A stretch of 64,000 nucleotides of DNA from Moheibacter sp035515075 (GTDB lineage Bacteria; Bacteroidota; Bacteroidia; Flavobacteriales; Weeksellaceae): contig DATJBZ010000017.1 in assembly GCA_035515075.1 (NCBI GenBank), forward strand, positions 184,487 through 248,486, in the 5' to 3' direction. The notes beneath the pieces are model-generated. The model was not told where the DNA came from and searched no databases. It was given only the letters and a program-made list of their open reading frames with translations. The position numbers were made by a program, and so were the translations under genes. Every line of letters starts with the position of its first letter. Positions within the stretch are counted from its first letter, which is position 1. Positions 24,133 through 33,364 of the stretch are shown here, piece by piece.

Positions 24133-25071
24133 ATGCCAGGATTAACAGACGGACAGTACTTGAATCAGTACGTTGCTCCACAACTCTTGCAAGAGTTCAA
24201 AAACTACAATGCAAAATTTATGGCGGCTTTACAGCCAGCACCAAAAGAAGCATTGGATGCAGATGGGATTCGCTTTAATAAGCTAATCAATAACGTGGGG
24301 TTCCACGTAAACAATACCAACGCTTTTGTTGCTAAAAAAATGACAGGCAAAAAAACATTGGTTGAATGGGATAAATTGGATACTGATCCAACCGAGATCG
24401 ATACTGCAGAAATTCGTTATTTGAATTATGACAAAAATTCTGCGGTTCGTGTGAAACACTCGCAAGCCTTTAAATTAGGTCTTCGTGACTATGTTGCACA
24501 TAAATTGGCACCCTCTGCAAACGTGTCGGGCGCAATGCCTGTTTTGACCACGACCGGTGCGGAAATCAACGGTAGAAAAAGATTGACGTTTGCCGATTTA
24601 TTGAATTTTTATTCAGAAATCGAATTGCTCAACTTGATGAGCGAGGACGGTGTAGATCAAACTTTAGGTTTGAACTTAATCTTGAACAAAGAGCACCGTG
24701 CGGATTTGTTGATCGACAAAGCAGGAACCAGCAACCACCGCGACAATTTGGAGTTCAATAAAGCGACTGGAGAAATCTCACGTTTTTACAAATTCCAAGT
24801 TTGGGAAAACAACGATACGCCGCTTTACTCCTCAACTGGACAGTTGAAAGCGCGCAACTCGATCAAAGAAGACGGTGATCAGTATGCTTCTGTGTTCTTT
24901 TATGCACCCAATACGGTGTATCATTTAGAGAAGCTTTTGATCCTACACAAGCCACTCATTGAGGACACCAATTCAGCGGATCCTAAGTCTGAAATCAGAT
25001 TGCACGGCTATGGGCTTTGTGATAAAGTTCAAGAGTATGGATTTGGCGCTTTGGTTTCGTCTAACGCATAA
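24133..25071 (+). CDS. Major capsid protein
   Basis: 312 residues, starting 1 bp after the protease/scaffold gene and followed by a terminator-like hairpin, as for highly expressed capsid genes. PGLTDGQYLNQYVAPQLLQEF and the long beta-rich centre fit an HK97-fold coat like Mu gpT in size and position. Assigned mainly on order. Confidence 0.8.
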   Translation: MPGLTDGQYLNQYVAPQLLQEFKNYNAKFMAALQPAPKEALDADGIRFNKLINNVGFHVNNTNAFVAKKMTGKKTLVEWDKLDTDPTEIDTAEIRYLNYDKNSAVRVKHSQAFKLGLRDYVAHKLAPSANVSGAMPVLTTTGAEINGRKRLTFADLLNFYSEIELLNLMSEDGVDQTLGLNLILNKEHRADLLIDKAGTSNHRDNLEFNKATGEISRFYKFQVWENNDTPLYSSTGQLKARNSIKEDGDQYASVFFYAPNTVYHLEKLLILHKPLIEDTNSADPKSEIRLHGYGLCDKVQEYGFGALVSSNA

Positions 25072-25083
25072 ATAACTTAAAGG

Positions 25084-25154
25084 GCACTATTCTTTTCGCT
25101 TCAAACGGCGTAACTGTTTTATTGTATTTAGAATTAGAATAGTGTCTTTTTTTT
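25084..25154 (+). terminator. Hairpin plus T run after the capsid gene
   Basis: GCACTATTCT (25084-25093) pairs with AGAATAGTGT (25136-25145), then C and eight T. The 42-nt loop is long for a terminator; it probably causes partial termination and high capsid expression. Confidence 0.6.
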
Positions 25155-25165
25155 AAACAAAAGAC

Positions 25166-25654
25166 ATGACAAAAAAAGATAAACAAGCGAAAGTCAACAA
25201 GCTTTTCAAAGAGCATGTTAACGAGAACAAAATCATCATGACTGAAAATGGTCAATGCTTTTTTTCGCCAAACGATGCACAGAGCTATCACGATCAAATG
25301 GGGTTTGAACAAGATCCTGAGGTTTTTTTTCGTGAAGGGGTGGAAATCAAAGACGATTCGAATTTGGAGAAAGCTCTTGACCAGGCTGAAAAATCATTAT
25401 CGGAAAAAACAAGCGTTTTAAAACAAGCGGAAGAAGCTTTAAGCGCTGATGTTAAAGTCGATCAAAGCACCCCCGAAATTGTAGCAGAAATCATTCAGTT
25501 GAAAGAGAAATTGACTTTGTCTCAAAAAGACAATGAGCGATTGCAAGGAGAATTGACCAATATGACCGAAGCTTTTGAAGCTTTGAAAGAAAGCGTTGAA
25601 CCTGAAAAACCAAAATCAGATGCCAAGGCCAAGACTGATAGTAAAAAAGCTTAA
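25166..25654 (+). CDS. Coiled-coil late protein of unknown function (162 aa)
   Basis: Basic N-terminus (TKKDKQAKVNKLFKEHV), then a long coiled coil (EKALDQAEKSLSEKTSVLKQ) and a Lys-rich end. Gene order between capsid and sheath suggests a head-tail or capsid accessory protein. The 3' end overlaps the sheath gene by 35 bp. Confidence 0.6.
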   Translation: MTKKDKQAKVNKLFKEHVNENKIIMTENGQCFFSPNDAQSYHDQMGFEQDPEVFFREGVEIKDDSNLEKALDQAEKSLSEKTSVLKQAEEALSADVKVDQSTPEIVAEIIQLKEKLTLSQKDNERLQGELTNMTEAFEALKESVEPEKPKSDAKAKTDSKKA

Positions 25655-26858
25655 CGGTGGTTTAGGGCGTCGAACGCCCTCCGCTGATATGGTGACGGGT
25701 TCAGTGATGAATGCGGTTGCTACTACTGATTTGATTTTGGGTGAAATTTACGAACTCAAATCAATTCGAGACATCGAAGCTTTAGGCATCACGCCTGAAT
25801 ATGACGAAATCAACAATGTTCTTGTTTATGAACGTTTGAGTCGTTTTTTTATTCACAACCCATCCATTACCGTGCATTTTATGCCTGTTGCGCAGGGAGT
25901 TTCTTTGACGCAAATGGTTGATAAAGATGCCAACTACTTGGCCAAGCTATTGCGAAGCAAGGCAGGCGCAGTTGTTCAAGCTTGTGTATCATTGAATCCA
26001 TTGGAGGATTATGAGCCTGTAATTGAAAGTGGAATGGACAGCGATGTGGTTTCAGCTGTTTACAAAGCGCAAGAATTATCCGATCACGAATGGGAAAAAG
26101 ACCGCTATTGTGAAATCGCCATTGAAGGAAGAAGTTTCAACGGAACGTCTGCAGCTGCAGAAGACTTGCGAAGCTTATTGAACGAATGCCCGGATGTTTC
26201 CGTAGTCATTGGTGCGGACCATTCAGTGTCCAGTCGTGGCGATATTTTCAAAGGCTATGCCGCAGTAGAGGATTTTACGGCGATGGTATCAAAGGCTGCA
26301 GTTTCTCAAAATGCGGGTGAAAACATTGAGGATTTCAATTTGACAAGTGTTGTCAATGATGTTTTCATTGTTCCTGGACTTAGCTCGGGAATCAAGATCG
26401 AAGACTATTCGGAAACGGATTTGGATGCGCTCAACGACAAAGGGTATATCTTTTTTACCCAAGTCAGTGGCATTGCTGGTATGTTCGTTACAGATACACA
26501 TACGTGCGCCAAAATTGATTCGGACTACGCTTATGTAGAAAACAACCGAACCATCAAAAAAGCCATCAAATTGGCAAAAATTGCATTGGCACCAAAAGTC
26601 AAAGGTCGCTTGTATGTTGATGAAGCTTCGGGAAAATTAGCCCCAGAAACGGTCAAAGAATTGGAAACAATTGCCAAGGTGTCGCTTGATCCGATGGTTT
26701 CAGCAAGAGACATCAGTGGCGGTGTAGATGCTTATGTTGATCCTGAGCAAGATGTTTTGGCAACAAGTGAATTCGAGGTGCTTTTGACATTCATTCCAGT
26801 TGCGATTGGGCGAATGATCACTTTGAAAGTTGGATTTAGAAACCCTTTAAACCCTTAA
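25620..26858 (+). CDS. DUF2586-type contractile tail sheath protein
   Basis: About 412 residues from ATG 25620 (MPRPRLIVKKLNGGLGRRTP), preferred over an upstream in-frame start. It has the DUF2586 pattern (SADMVTGSVMNAVATTD, VSVVIGADHSVSSRGDIF) and a conserved C-terminal ISGGVDAYVDPEQDVLATSE block of sheath subunits. Forms the contractile outer tail, so the phage is myovirus-like. Confidence 0.8.
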   Translation: MPRPRLIVKKLNGGLGRRTPSADMVTGSVMNAVATTDLILGEIYELKSIRDIEALGITPEYDEINNVLVYERLSRFFIHNPSITVHFMPVAQGVSLTQMVDKDANYLAKLLRSKAGAVVQACVSLNPLEDYEPVIESGMDSDVVSAVYKAQELSDHEWEKDRYCEIAIEGRSFNGTSAAAEDLRSLLNECPDVSVVIGADHSVSSRGDIFKGYAAVEDFTAMVSKAAVSQNAGENIEDFNLTSVVNDVFIVPGLSSGIKIEDYSETDLDALNDKGYIFFTQVSGIAGMFVTDTHTCAKIDSDYAYVENNRTIKKAIKLAKIALAPKVKGRLYVDEASGKLAPETVKELETIAKVSLDPMVSARDISGGVDAYVDPEQDVLATSEFEVLLTFIPVAIGRMITLKVGFRNPLNP

Positions 26859-26861
26859 AAA

Positions 26862-27290
26862 ATGGAAACAAAAATCAACGGTAAATACAGAAACTACGGC
26901 AATGTGAGAATTGCTGCGCTTGGCGCAACTTTTCGTGGCGTGGGTAAAATTGATTACAAACGAGCCGACACTATTGAAGGTGTGAAAGTATGCGGAACAA
27001 CCAAAACAGTTGGTTACACCCAGGGTGATGAAAAATGTTCGGGATCTATTTCATTGGTAAGTGAAACGGTTGATGCCATTCAAGCCAAATTGCCGAAAGG
27101 TAAAACGCTCCCTGACATTCCGCCATTTCCTATCACAGTGAGTTATGTAGATGACTTGGGTTTTCAAGTTTGTCACGTGCTCTACGGATGCAAATTCACT
27201 GAGAATGGCAGAAGTGTGGAAAGTGGATCTAACGGTGCGATTTTCGTCGATTTTCCGCTATTCATTCACCAGATTGATTTTGCAGCCTAA
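26862..27290 (+). CDS. Tail tube protein
   Basis: 142 residues, 3 bp after the sheath gene, all-beta (NYGNVRIAALGATFRGVGKI, CSGSISLVSETVDAIQAKL). Size and position match the inner tail tube of contractile phages. Its TAA overlaps the ATG of the chaperone gene. Confidence 0.75.
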   Translation: METKINGKYRNYGNVRIAALGATFRGVGKIDYKRADTIEGVKVCGTTKTVGYTQGDEKCSGSISLVSETVDAIQAKLPKGKTLPDIPPFPITVSYVDDLGFQVCHVLYGCKFTENGRSVESGSNGAIFVDFPLFIHQIDFAA

Positions 27291-27727
27291 TGAAGTTGCA
27301 GGATTACAGAAACGAGTGCAAAGATCTTGGAATCAAGTTCACTCAAAAGGACACGATCAATCAATTAAGTAATAAAATAAAGCTCAAAAAAATGGCAAAA
27401 GAAACCCAAAAAGGAAACATTACAGCTGATCAAATCGCTGAATGGAAAAAGAAGTACAAAACCCCGAAACTTCACATTTTAAAAGTGAAAGTATCGGAAA
27501 CAGACACGGCTATCGGTTATTTACGACCGCCAACGCGTGAAGTGAAAGCTACAGCTTTGTCAATGTTCTCACAGTCTAAAATCTTAGAATGTGGTGAATT
27601 CATTCGTGACAACTGTTGGCTTGGCGGTGACGAACGCTTGCAAATGGACGGTGACATTGCTGATACGGCAGCGGTTCAAGCTTCAGGTGTGGTGAAGTTC
27701 TTAGATGCTTCACTGGGGGAGGTTTAA
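27290..27727 (+). CDS. Tail assembly chaperone, upstream product (gpG-like)
   Basis: 145 residues from the coupled ATG at 27290; an internal start at 27392 (MAKETQKG) is an alternative. LHILKVKVSETDTAIGYLRP and TREVKATALSMFSQSK match the small chaperones encoded between tube and tape measure. The 3' part is also open in the -1 frame, where a coding-quality extension follows (see 27664-27924). Unusually, the tape measure itself is in the leftward block. Confidence 0.7.
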   Translation: MKLQDYRNECKDLGIKFTQKDTINQLSNKIKLKKMAKETQKGNITADQIAEWKKKYKTPKLHILKVKVSETDTAIGYLRPPTREVKATALSMFSQSKILECGEFIRDNCWLGGDERLQMDGDIADTAAVQASGVVKFLDASLGEV

Positions 27728-27924
27728 CGCTTCCTATTGTACAGGAAGCGGGTCATGACTTTGTAAGAAAAGTAAATGCACTGTTGAGTTATCATTTTAA
27801 GATTCCCTTTCCAGAAGAGTTGAGCGATCAAGTCTTCTGGAGCAAATGGGAACAGCTCAAATGGGTGCTTTGGTTTGAAAGTAAAAGAAATAACGCAAAC
27901 AGCGGAGAAAGTGTCGAAATATAA
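27664..27924 (+). CDS. Frameshift extension of the tail chaperone (-1 frame)
   Basis: This frame has no start codon but reads as a good protein after 27727 (IVQEAGHDFVRKVNALLSYH, FPEELSDQVFWSKWEQLKWV) to TAA at 27922-27924. It is open upstream to 27664, so a -1 shift must occur between 27664 and 27727. The run CTGGGGGAG at 27713-27721 is the best slippery site: Gly-tRNA can re-pair on GGG. This matches G/GT-type tail chaperones of lambda and gp41/42 of Mu. Confidence 0.75.
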   Translation, partial: YGSGSSFRCGEVLRCFTGGGLTLPIVQEAGHDFVRKVNALLSYHFKIPFPEELSDQVFWSKWEQLKWVLWFESKRNNANSGESVEI

Positions 27925-28507
27925 ATTCAATATACCGGAATTAATGCACCAGCATTTCCCATACCATATCGGATATGTGGGACAAGCCATCTTGGATGAT
28001 CAGTTGAATCAATTCGATGATATTCCTGTGCTGCCTACTCATTCGGATTTGGTGGGCGTTTCAGAAACGGGAACGCCTGTGTGGGATTACATTCGGTTGA
28101 ATTCAACAACCATTGAAGGAACGGGCGAATTGTTTGAAGGTTACGACTTTCCAGTCGCCACCACGATAGAAGCTATTTTACCAAAGAAAATCGTTGAATC
28201 CGATATTTTGGGGCGTGATGGTCAGGTGGAGGAGTTGATTGCAATGGATGATTGGAGTTTGACCATTCGTGGTCTAATCATCAACTATGAAAGTACTGAT
28301 TATCCTGAGCAAGCCGTTTTGGACTTGAAAAGAGTTTTTTCGCTGAAAAGCTCAAAACTACCAGTAGAAGGAACTTATCTCACCATGTTGGACATTCGTT
28401 ATTTGACTTTGCATCGATTGAATTTGATCAATAGCGTTGGATATTCCAATATTCAAGGTTTTGAGATCACGGCAAAAAGTAAAATTCCATTCCAAATTCA
28501 GCCCTAA
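27875..28507 (+). CDS. DUF6046 tail/baseplate protein
   Basis: Up to 210 residues. The first recorded start is TTG at 27875, inside the frameshift extension; ATG 27944 (MHQHFPYHIG) is an alternative. Contains IEAILPKKIVESDILGRDGQ, IAMDDWSLTIRGLIINY, YPEQAVLDLKRVF and a C-terminal YSNIQGFEITAKSK, the block order of DUF6046 in Bacteroidota contractile phages. Probably links tube and baseplate. Confidence 0.8.
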   Translation: MKVKEITQTAEKVSKYKFNIPELMHQHFPYHIGYVGQAILDDQLNQFDDIPVLPTHSDLVGVSETGTPVWDYIRLNSTTIEGTGELFEGYDFPVATTIEAILPKKIVESDILGRDGQVEELIAMDDWSLTIRGLIINYESTDYPEQAVLDLKRVFSLKSSKLPVEGTYLTMLDIRYLTLHRLNLINSVGYSNIQGFEITAKSKIPFQIQP

Positions 28508-29496
28508 TGTTAGTCTGTTTAGAAATCACCATCGGAAAAATGACGTTCACTTCGGTGACCAGTATTTTGATTGAGTCCACATGGAAGAAGTTTACCGATA
28601 CGGCGCATGTTCAGATTCCGAAAAGTATCTATTACAAGGACGAATCGGGCAATTTGCAAGCGGTAAAACATTTGGGTGATTATATCAAAGTCGGCGATAA
28701 GGTAGAAATCAAAATGGGCTACAATCGTCAATTGTTTACCGAATTCAAAGGCTATGTCGCACGCTCACCACGGGTGGACATTCCTTACGAAATCATTTGT
28801 GAGGATGAAATGTGGCAGCTCAAACGAAAAGAAGTCAGCGTATCGATCCGAAATGCAAGCGTTCGCCAAATTGTTGAAGCCGCTGCACCAGGTTATGAAA
28901 TTGATTGCATCAATGAGCATTATGGGAATTTCTCAATGAAAAATACCACGCCTGTGAAAATCTTCAATGAACTGAAGAAAAACGCAGGGATTTATACCTT
29001 TTTCCGAAATGGACGCTTGGTGTGTGGAAAGGTCTATACCGATGAGAAATTGCCCGAAAGACAAGTCAAGTTTGAATACGGTGAAAACATCATTGAATCC
29101 AATCTGCAGTATATCTATCCTGATGAAGCGAAGTTAAAGGTTTATGCTAAAAGCACGCAAAAGAACGGCACAACGCTAAGAGTAGAATTAGGTGAGGAAG
29201 GTGGTGACATAGATTATTATTCAGCACCTAATTATGTGAATAAAGAAGAACTAAAAAAACAAGCAGAAAGACGTTTGGCGGCTTCAAAAAACAATGGAGG
29301 CTACCGTGGAACGATCAAGTCCTTTGGTTGGCCACGGGTGGCACATGGTCAAGTCGTACAGATCGTGGATGAACTTTATGAACAAAGAGACAGTAAGAAT
29401 TTTGTTGAACGCGTCACCCTTGAAATGGGTGTCGATGTCGGTTATAAGCGAACTTTAGATATAGGTAAAAGATATACAGGTGGAGAACTTCTTTGA
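28507..29496 (+). CDS. Baseplate hub protein (late control D / Mu gpP-like)
   Basis: 329 residues, start overlapping the previous stop. VGDKVEIKMGYNRQLFTEFK and FKGYVARSPRVDIPYEIICED are typical of the gpD/gp27 hub fold; a later SFGWPRVAHGQVVQIVDELY segment ends it. Forms the central hub above the spike. Confidence 0.85.
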   Translation: MLVCLEITIGKMTFTSVTSILIESTWKKFTDTAHVQIPKSIYYKDESGNLQAVKHLGDYIKVGDKVEIKMGYNRQLFTEFKGYVARSPRVDIPYEIICEDEMWQLKRKEVSVSIRNASVRQIVEAAAPGYEIDCINEHYGNFSMKNTTPVKIFNELKKNAGIYTFFRNGRLVCGKVYTDEKLPERQVKFEYGENIIESNLQYIYPDEAKLKVYAKSTQKNGTTLRVELGEEGGDIDYYSAPNYVNKEELKKQAERRLAASKNNGGYRGTIKSFGWPRVAHGQVVQIVDELYEQRDSKNFVERVTLEMGVDVGYKRTLDIGKRYTGGELL

Positions 29497-29515
29497 TTTT
29501 ATTGGTCGTCAAAAA

Positions 29516-29977
29516 ATGGCATTACTACAAGGAAGAGTAATTGCTGTAGAAGCTGAGCATTGCCATGTTGTACTGGAAGACAAGGGCGAAGATGTATGGG
29601 AATGCACTTATAATTCATTGTTAGAAAATGAAAATGACAAACTGGTATTGTACCCAAAACTTGGAAGTATGGTAACAATCGGTTTTATCAACAGAGAATC
29701 CGCGGTCATTGTTTCTGTTTCGGATGTTGAGAAGGTGTATTTCAAGCAAGGTAAAAGCGAAATGATTTTTGACCAGGGCGGTTTTGAGTTCAACCGGGAT
29801 GGTGAGAATTTAAAGAAGGTTTTAAATGAATTTCAAACCAATTTCGGAAAGCTGTGTGATGAATTAGCAAAGGTGGTGGTTTCCGTCGGTGTAACGCCCA
29901 ATGTGCCCGCCATTCAAGCAATAAAACAGGCGGTTGTTCAAACCAACAAAACCGCATTAAACAAAATATTGAAATGA
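29516..29977 (+). CDS. Baseplate spike-region protein (OB-fold, gp45-like)
   Basis: About 153 residues from ATG 29516, chosen because a GTG at 29480 would overlap the hub gene. The N-terminal beta domain (MALLQGRVIAVEAEHCHVVL, LYPKLGSMVTIGFINRES) looks like the OB fold of gpV/gp45; the C-terminal half is helical. Acts with the hub at the tail tip. Confidence 0.65.
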   Translation: MALLQGRVIAVEAEHCHVVLEDKGEDVWECTYNSLLENENDKLVLYPKLGSMVTIGFINRESAVIVSVSDVEKVYFKQGKSEMIFDQGGFEFNRDGENLKKVLNEFQTNFGKLCDELAKVVVSVGVTPNVPAIQAIKQAVVQTNKTALNKILK

Positions 29978-30264
29978 AAGACATTCTATTGGATGATATG
30001 GATTTGCAGATTGAGAACGGTGACTTTGTTGTGGACCGTTCAGAAGCGCAGGAAGTTGAAAACATCCTTATGTCTTTCAAAGGAGATTTCAAAAGCGATC
30101 CAATGGTAGGCGTTGGAATCGCTCGGAAATTAAAGTCATCTGATACGGTTCAAGGCATCCACCGTGAGGTTCACGAGCAATTGCAATACGATGGTTTCGG
30201 TTGGATTGATTTTAAAATAGAAGGTGAAGACATTAATATAAACGCAGAGCGATATGGCACTTGA
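29974..30264 (+). CDS. Baseplate wedge-type protein (gp46/gpW-like)
   Basis: 96 residues, ATGA-coupled. LLDDMDLQIENGDFVVDRSE and EVENILMSFKGDFKSDPMVG are the hallmark of the gp46/W baseplate family, which opens with a 'D-x-x-G-D' beta hairpin. Joins hub to baseplate wedges. Confidence 0.75.
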   Translation: MKDILLDDMDLQIENGDFVVDRSEAQEVENILMSFKGDFKSDPMVGVGIARKLKSSDTVQGIHREVHEQLQYDGFGWIDFKIEGEDININAERYGT

Positions 30265-30436
30265 TAAGGCAGGTTTAGAAGCAAAATTGATACAAATATT
30301 CAGCGATCCTCAATTGGAAAGCAATGTTGAGAGCGTGGCTGAAAAAATGGCCAATGCTATTGATGAATTTGTCAAGACAGGAAACGCAGTAGGCACGGAC
30401 TCAAGAGGAGATACGCACAATTTAACCATACAGTAA
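30254..30436 (+). CDS. Small late protein of unknown function (60 aa)
   Basis: Overlaps the previous gene by 11 bp. Helical (AGLEAKLIQIFSDPQLESNV) and acidic. Similar small ORFs accompany baseplate genes of Bacteroidota contractile phages; role unknown. Confidence 0.55.
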   Translation: MALDKAGLEAKLIQIFSDPQLESNVESVAEKMANAIDEFVKTGNAVGTDSRGDTHNLTIQ

Positions 30437-30446
30437 TTAAAAAGAC

Positions 30447-30860
30447 ATGAACGAATTAATCAATTTTTTAATCACAAATTTCGGCTACCTATTCGGAGCT
30501 GGCGGTGTGTTTCTTTGGTTTTTGGAGAAAAGAAAGTTTGTCGCTGAAGTTGACCGAATAAAAGCAGATGTAGCGATCCAATTGGAAAGTGTGCAGTCTA
30601 ACAAGATTGACAATGACATCAAGCTTTCATCGCATTACAAAGAGATATTGGATGATTTAAAACAACGATATGATACCCGATTCTTTGAATACGATCAAAT
30701 GATGGGCGATAAAATAAAGATTCTGAAAGATGAAATTACGTTGTTACGCCGCCAAGTTCGTGGCTTGAAAGCTGAAATTAAAAGCCAAGACAATCTAATC
30801 AAAGAACGAGATAACCAAATTAAAACCTTACAAAAAAATGGAGGTCACAGTACTAAATAA
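30447..30860 (+). CDS. Membrane-anchored coiled-coil protein (137 aa)
   Basis: One N-terminal membrane helix (FGYLFGAGGVFLWFL), then a long coiled coil (RYDTRFFEYDQMMGDKIK, LRRQVRGLKAEIKSQDNL). Topology is like Rz-type or lysis-control proteins, although its place among baseplate genes is odd for that. Confidence 0.6.
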   Translation: MNELINFLITNFGYLFGAGGVFLWFLEKRKFVAEVDRIKADVAIQLESVQSNKIDNDIKLSSHYKEILDDLKQRYDTRFFEYDQMMGDKIKILKDEITLLRRQVRGLKAEIKSQDNLIKERDNQIKTLQKNGGHSTK

Positions 30861-31167
30861 CCAAACGGTATTTGATTTGGCCATTCGCTATTGTGGCAGT
30901 CCTTTGGCTGCCTTTCAGATTGCCAATGCGAATGCTATCCCTGTAACTAAAAAGCTATCTGCAGGCTCAAAAATCATGATTCCATCGATTGATAATACAG
31001 ATAATAATGTTGTTGATCATTATCGTGGAACCTATCACCAACCTGCAACCGCATGGGATGAAAAGCGCACAGCGATTCCGCCAAAATTAGAAGGGATCAG
31101 TTACTGGGCCATCGGGATTGATTTCGTAGTGAGCAATTCCCTTCATGCTGAAAAAGAAGATTTATGA
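30838..31167 (+). CDS. LysM-domain tail protein (gpX-like)
   Basis: 109 residues. N-terminal LysM (LNNQTVFDLAIRYCGSPLAA, ... AIPVTKKLSAGSKIMIP). Tail protein X of contractile phages carries such a domain and sits near the baseplate; here it follows the gp46-like gene. Confidence 0.7.
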   Translation: MEVTVLNNQTVFDLAIRYCGSPLAAFQIANANAIPVTKKLSAGSKIMIPSIDNTDNNVVDHYRGTYHQPATAWDEKRTAIPPKLEGISYWAIGIDFVVSNSLHAEKEDL

Positions 31168-32012
31168 AAAACTTTGATGAAATATTGAACCAAATACACC
31201 AGGCTAAAAATGATTCGCCTGAACTTGCTGAATTAACCTCAACGAGCAAAGTATCGGTTTGGCGAAACATAGTTTGGATTGTTGCCTATCACATTGATTT
31301 GCTTCGCCAAATGTTCGAAGTTCACAAAACCGAAACCTACACCGCCATTGCGAATCAAAAAAGGCACAAAGCCGCGGACGTTCGTCAGCGATTGTTGGAC
31401 TTTCAATTGGGTTTTCCACTTCGTCCTGGTACTGACGAATTTTTCAATGGAAGTAAAACACAAGAGCAGATTGATGCAAGTAAAATCATCAAGTATGCTG
31501 CCGTGGTGGAAAGCACCGACGAAAAACGAGTGATTTGCAAAATAGCAACTGAAACCGATGATGAGTTAGCACCCATTCCAGAAGAACACATGGAAGCTGT
31601 CGGCGCTTATGTGAAAGAAATAAAACCCGCGGGCGTACCTTATACGTTGATTAACTACTTGCCTGACTTGCTTGTTTTAAAAATTCGCATCGTGCGAGAT
31701 CCTTTGGTATTGAATTCAAACGGAACGCACCGCGTGGATGGTTCAGAACCTGTAAAGGATGCGCTCAAACAATTCATGAAAGAACTCCCATTTAACGGTG
31801 AACTGGTGATCCAGGAACTTGCCAATAAATTAGAAAAAACCGAGGGCGTGAAAATCGTTTCGGTGGACTATGCACAAACTGCGTGGCTCAATCCTGAAAC
31901 AGGAAACTACAATGATTTTGCAGGTATCGACATTCGCAAAATTGCTGAGTCTGGGTATTTTAAAATCGATTGGTCTAACCCTTTAAACAATATCAACTAT
32001 GGAGCTGTCTGA
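31164..32012 (+). CDS. Baseplate J-like wedge protein (gp47-like)
   Basis: 282 residues, ATGA-coupled. Helical N-terminus (SVWRNIVWIVAYHIDLLRQM), then YVKEIKPAGVPYTLINYLPD and LVLKIRIVRDPLVL, typical of baseplate_J proteins forming the wedges. Followed directly by a gpI-like gene, as in Mu (gp47-gp48). Confidence 0.7.
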   Translation: MKNFDEILNQIHQAKNDSPELAELTSTSKVSVWRNIVWIVAYHIDLLRQMFEVHKTETYTAIANQKRHKAADVRQRLLDFQLGFPLRPGTDEFFNGSKTQEQIDASKIIKYAAVVESTDEKRVICKIATETDDELAPIPEEHMEAVGAYVKEIKPAGVPYTLINYLPDLLVLKIRIVRDPLVLNSNGTHRVDGSEPVKDALKQFMKELPFNGELVIQELANKLEKTEGVKIVSVDYAQTAWLNPETGNYNDFAGIDIRKIAESGYFKIDWSNPLNNINYGAV

Positions 32013-32523
32013 AGTACAAATTGACTATGACGAGCAGGGATGGTTTGCTTTGAATGTGGATAGATTAGTCATCTTGCTTTTGCCCATCCTTTGGCGCAAA
32101 CCGAAAATGGTGGCGTTCTTACAAGCTTTGGCATCGCCGATTAAGCTCATTCATTACGATTGGAAAGTGATGCGTGTAAACAACTTGTACAGAATACGGC
32201 ACAATTGGATGAAGTGCTATTTACAGGCCGCTTTAAATGACGAATTCGACCCTGAAAAGCGCAGAATTACGATTGATGAACCCGAAATTTTCGCCAACAA
32301 ATACATCTACACTTTTGGCGAGTCAAAGCCTAAATATTTGGGCAAAATGTATTTGAGAACGCATCAAGAAAATAGCGGAAACGGCATTGACTTCACGGTC
32401 AACATGAATGGCGCATTTGCCAACACATACGACATCCGTGCGCTTGTGGACTATTACAAAATGGATGGTCCAAAATATAAAATAATAGGAATGCTAACTT
32501 TTGAAACGATAGAAAATGAATAA
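31999..32523 (+). CDS. Tail protein I-like (gp48-like)
   Basis: 174 residues overlapping the J-like gene by 14 bp. LILLLPILWRKPKMVAFLQ, then YRIRHNWMKCYLQAALNDEF. Position after J and before the collar fibre is that of gpI/gp48, which connects fibres to the baseplate. Confidence 0.6.
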   Translation: MELSEVQIDYDEQGWFALNVDRLVILLLPILWRKPKMVAFLQALASPIKLIHYDWKVMRVNNLYRIRHNWMKCYLQAALNDEFDPEKRRITIDEPEIFANKYIYTFGESKPKYLGKMYLRTHQENSGNGIDFTVNMNGAFANTYDIRALVDYYKMDGPKYKIIGMLTFETIENE

Positions 32524-33361
32524 GGCAGATTTTCAACAATTGCATGGTTTCCCATTAGAGACGGACACCTTGGATTTTATGCAGGAAGCTTACAGCTATC
32601 TCAACAACTTTGGGTATTTAGGTGGCAATTCCATCATTGTACAAGGTTGCATTGAGAATGGGAACAACGTCAGCAATGGTGTGGTATTTTTTAATGGCGA
32701 ATTGTTCCCATTTGAAGGAGGACTGAAAGGTACGCACGTGAGAATTGTAGAAACCGTCGAAAAACGTTTTTTTGAGAACGGTGACGAAAAGGTTGTTTAT
32801 AAGCAAAGAAAAGCAATATTTGGCACACCGGGCGTTCCTTGGCAAGTTTTCCAAAGACCACGTGACTTGTGGAATTTGACTTTACAACAAGATCAAATCA
32901 AGCCAAAAGTAGTACCGACAGGCGCAATTGTGATGTGGGCTGGGGCTATCAATCAAATTCCTGCAGGCTGGAAGCTGTGCGACGGTCAAAATGGAACGCC
33001 TGACTTGCGTGCACGATTCGTAGTTGGATATGATGACCGTGAAGTAGATTATAATGCCATAGGAAAGACAGACGGTCGAAAATTCGTGCAACTCACAGAG
33101 CAACAATTGCCGAAACACACACCGAAAGGCACTGTGACCATTCCGCCACACTCACATACTATTAATGGAGCGATTCGATCAGGTGGCACGCAATCCAATG
33201 CTTTGACAAATAAGAGCAACACACCTCACTCTACCATTAGCAACACAGGTTCTGCAGGTGGTGGAACATTCACTGCAAACATGCAAGAAATTGGCGGTGG
33301 AGCGGCGCACGAAAACCGTCCACCCTATTACACATTGGCATTCATACAATTCAAAGGTTAA
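32516..33361 (+). CDS. Tail-collar/fibre protein
   Basis: 281 residues. Residues ~138-281 form a Collar domain: GAIVMWAGAINQIPAGWKLC, PDLRARFVVGYDD, a PPHSHTINGA His-x-His metal-binding loop and the closing ENRPPYYTLAFIQ. Such domains form trimeric fibre tips that recognise the host surface. Overlaps gp48-like by 8 bp. Confidence 0.88.
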   Translation: MNKADFQQLHGFPLETDTLDFMQEAYSYLNNFGYLGGNSIIVQGCIENGNNVSNGVVFFNGELFPFEGGLKGTHVRIVETVEKRFFENGDEKVVYKQRKAIFGTPGVPWQVFQRPRDLWNLTLQQDQIKPKVVPTGAIVMWAGAINQIPAGWKLCDGQNGTPDLRARFVVGYDDREVDYNAIGKTDGRKFVQLTEQQLPKHTPKGTVTIPPHSHTINGAIRSGGTQSNALTNKSNTPHSTISNTGSAGGGTFTANMQEIGGGAAHENRPPYYTLAFIQFKG

Positions 33362-33364
33362 GAG

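Noticed and set aside
27944..28507. Treating 27728-27924 as intergenic
   Set aside because: Translation of the -1 frame gives a clear protein-like sequence, so it is better read as the frameshift extension.
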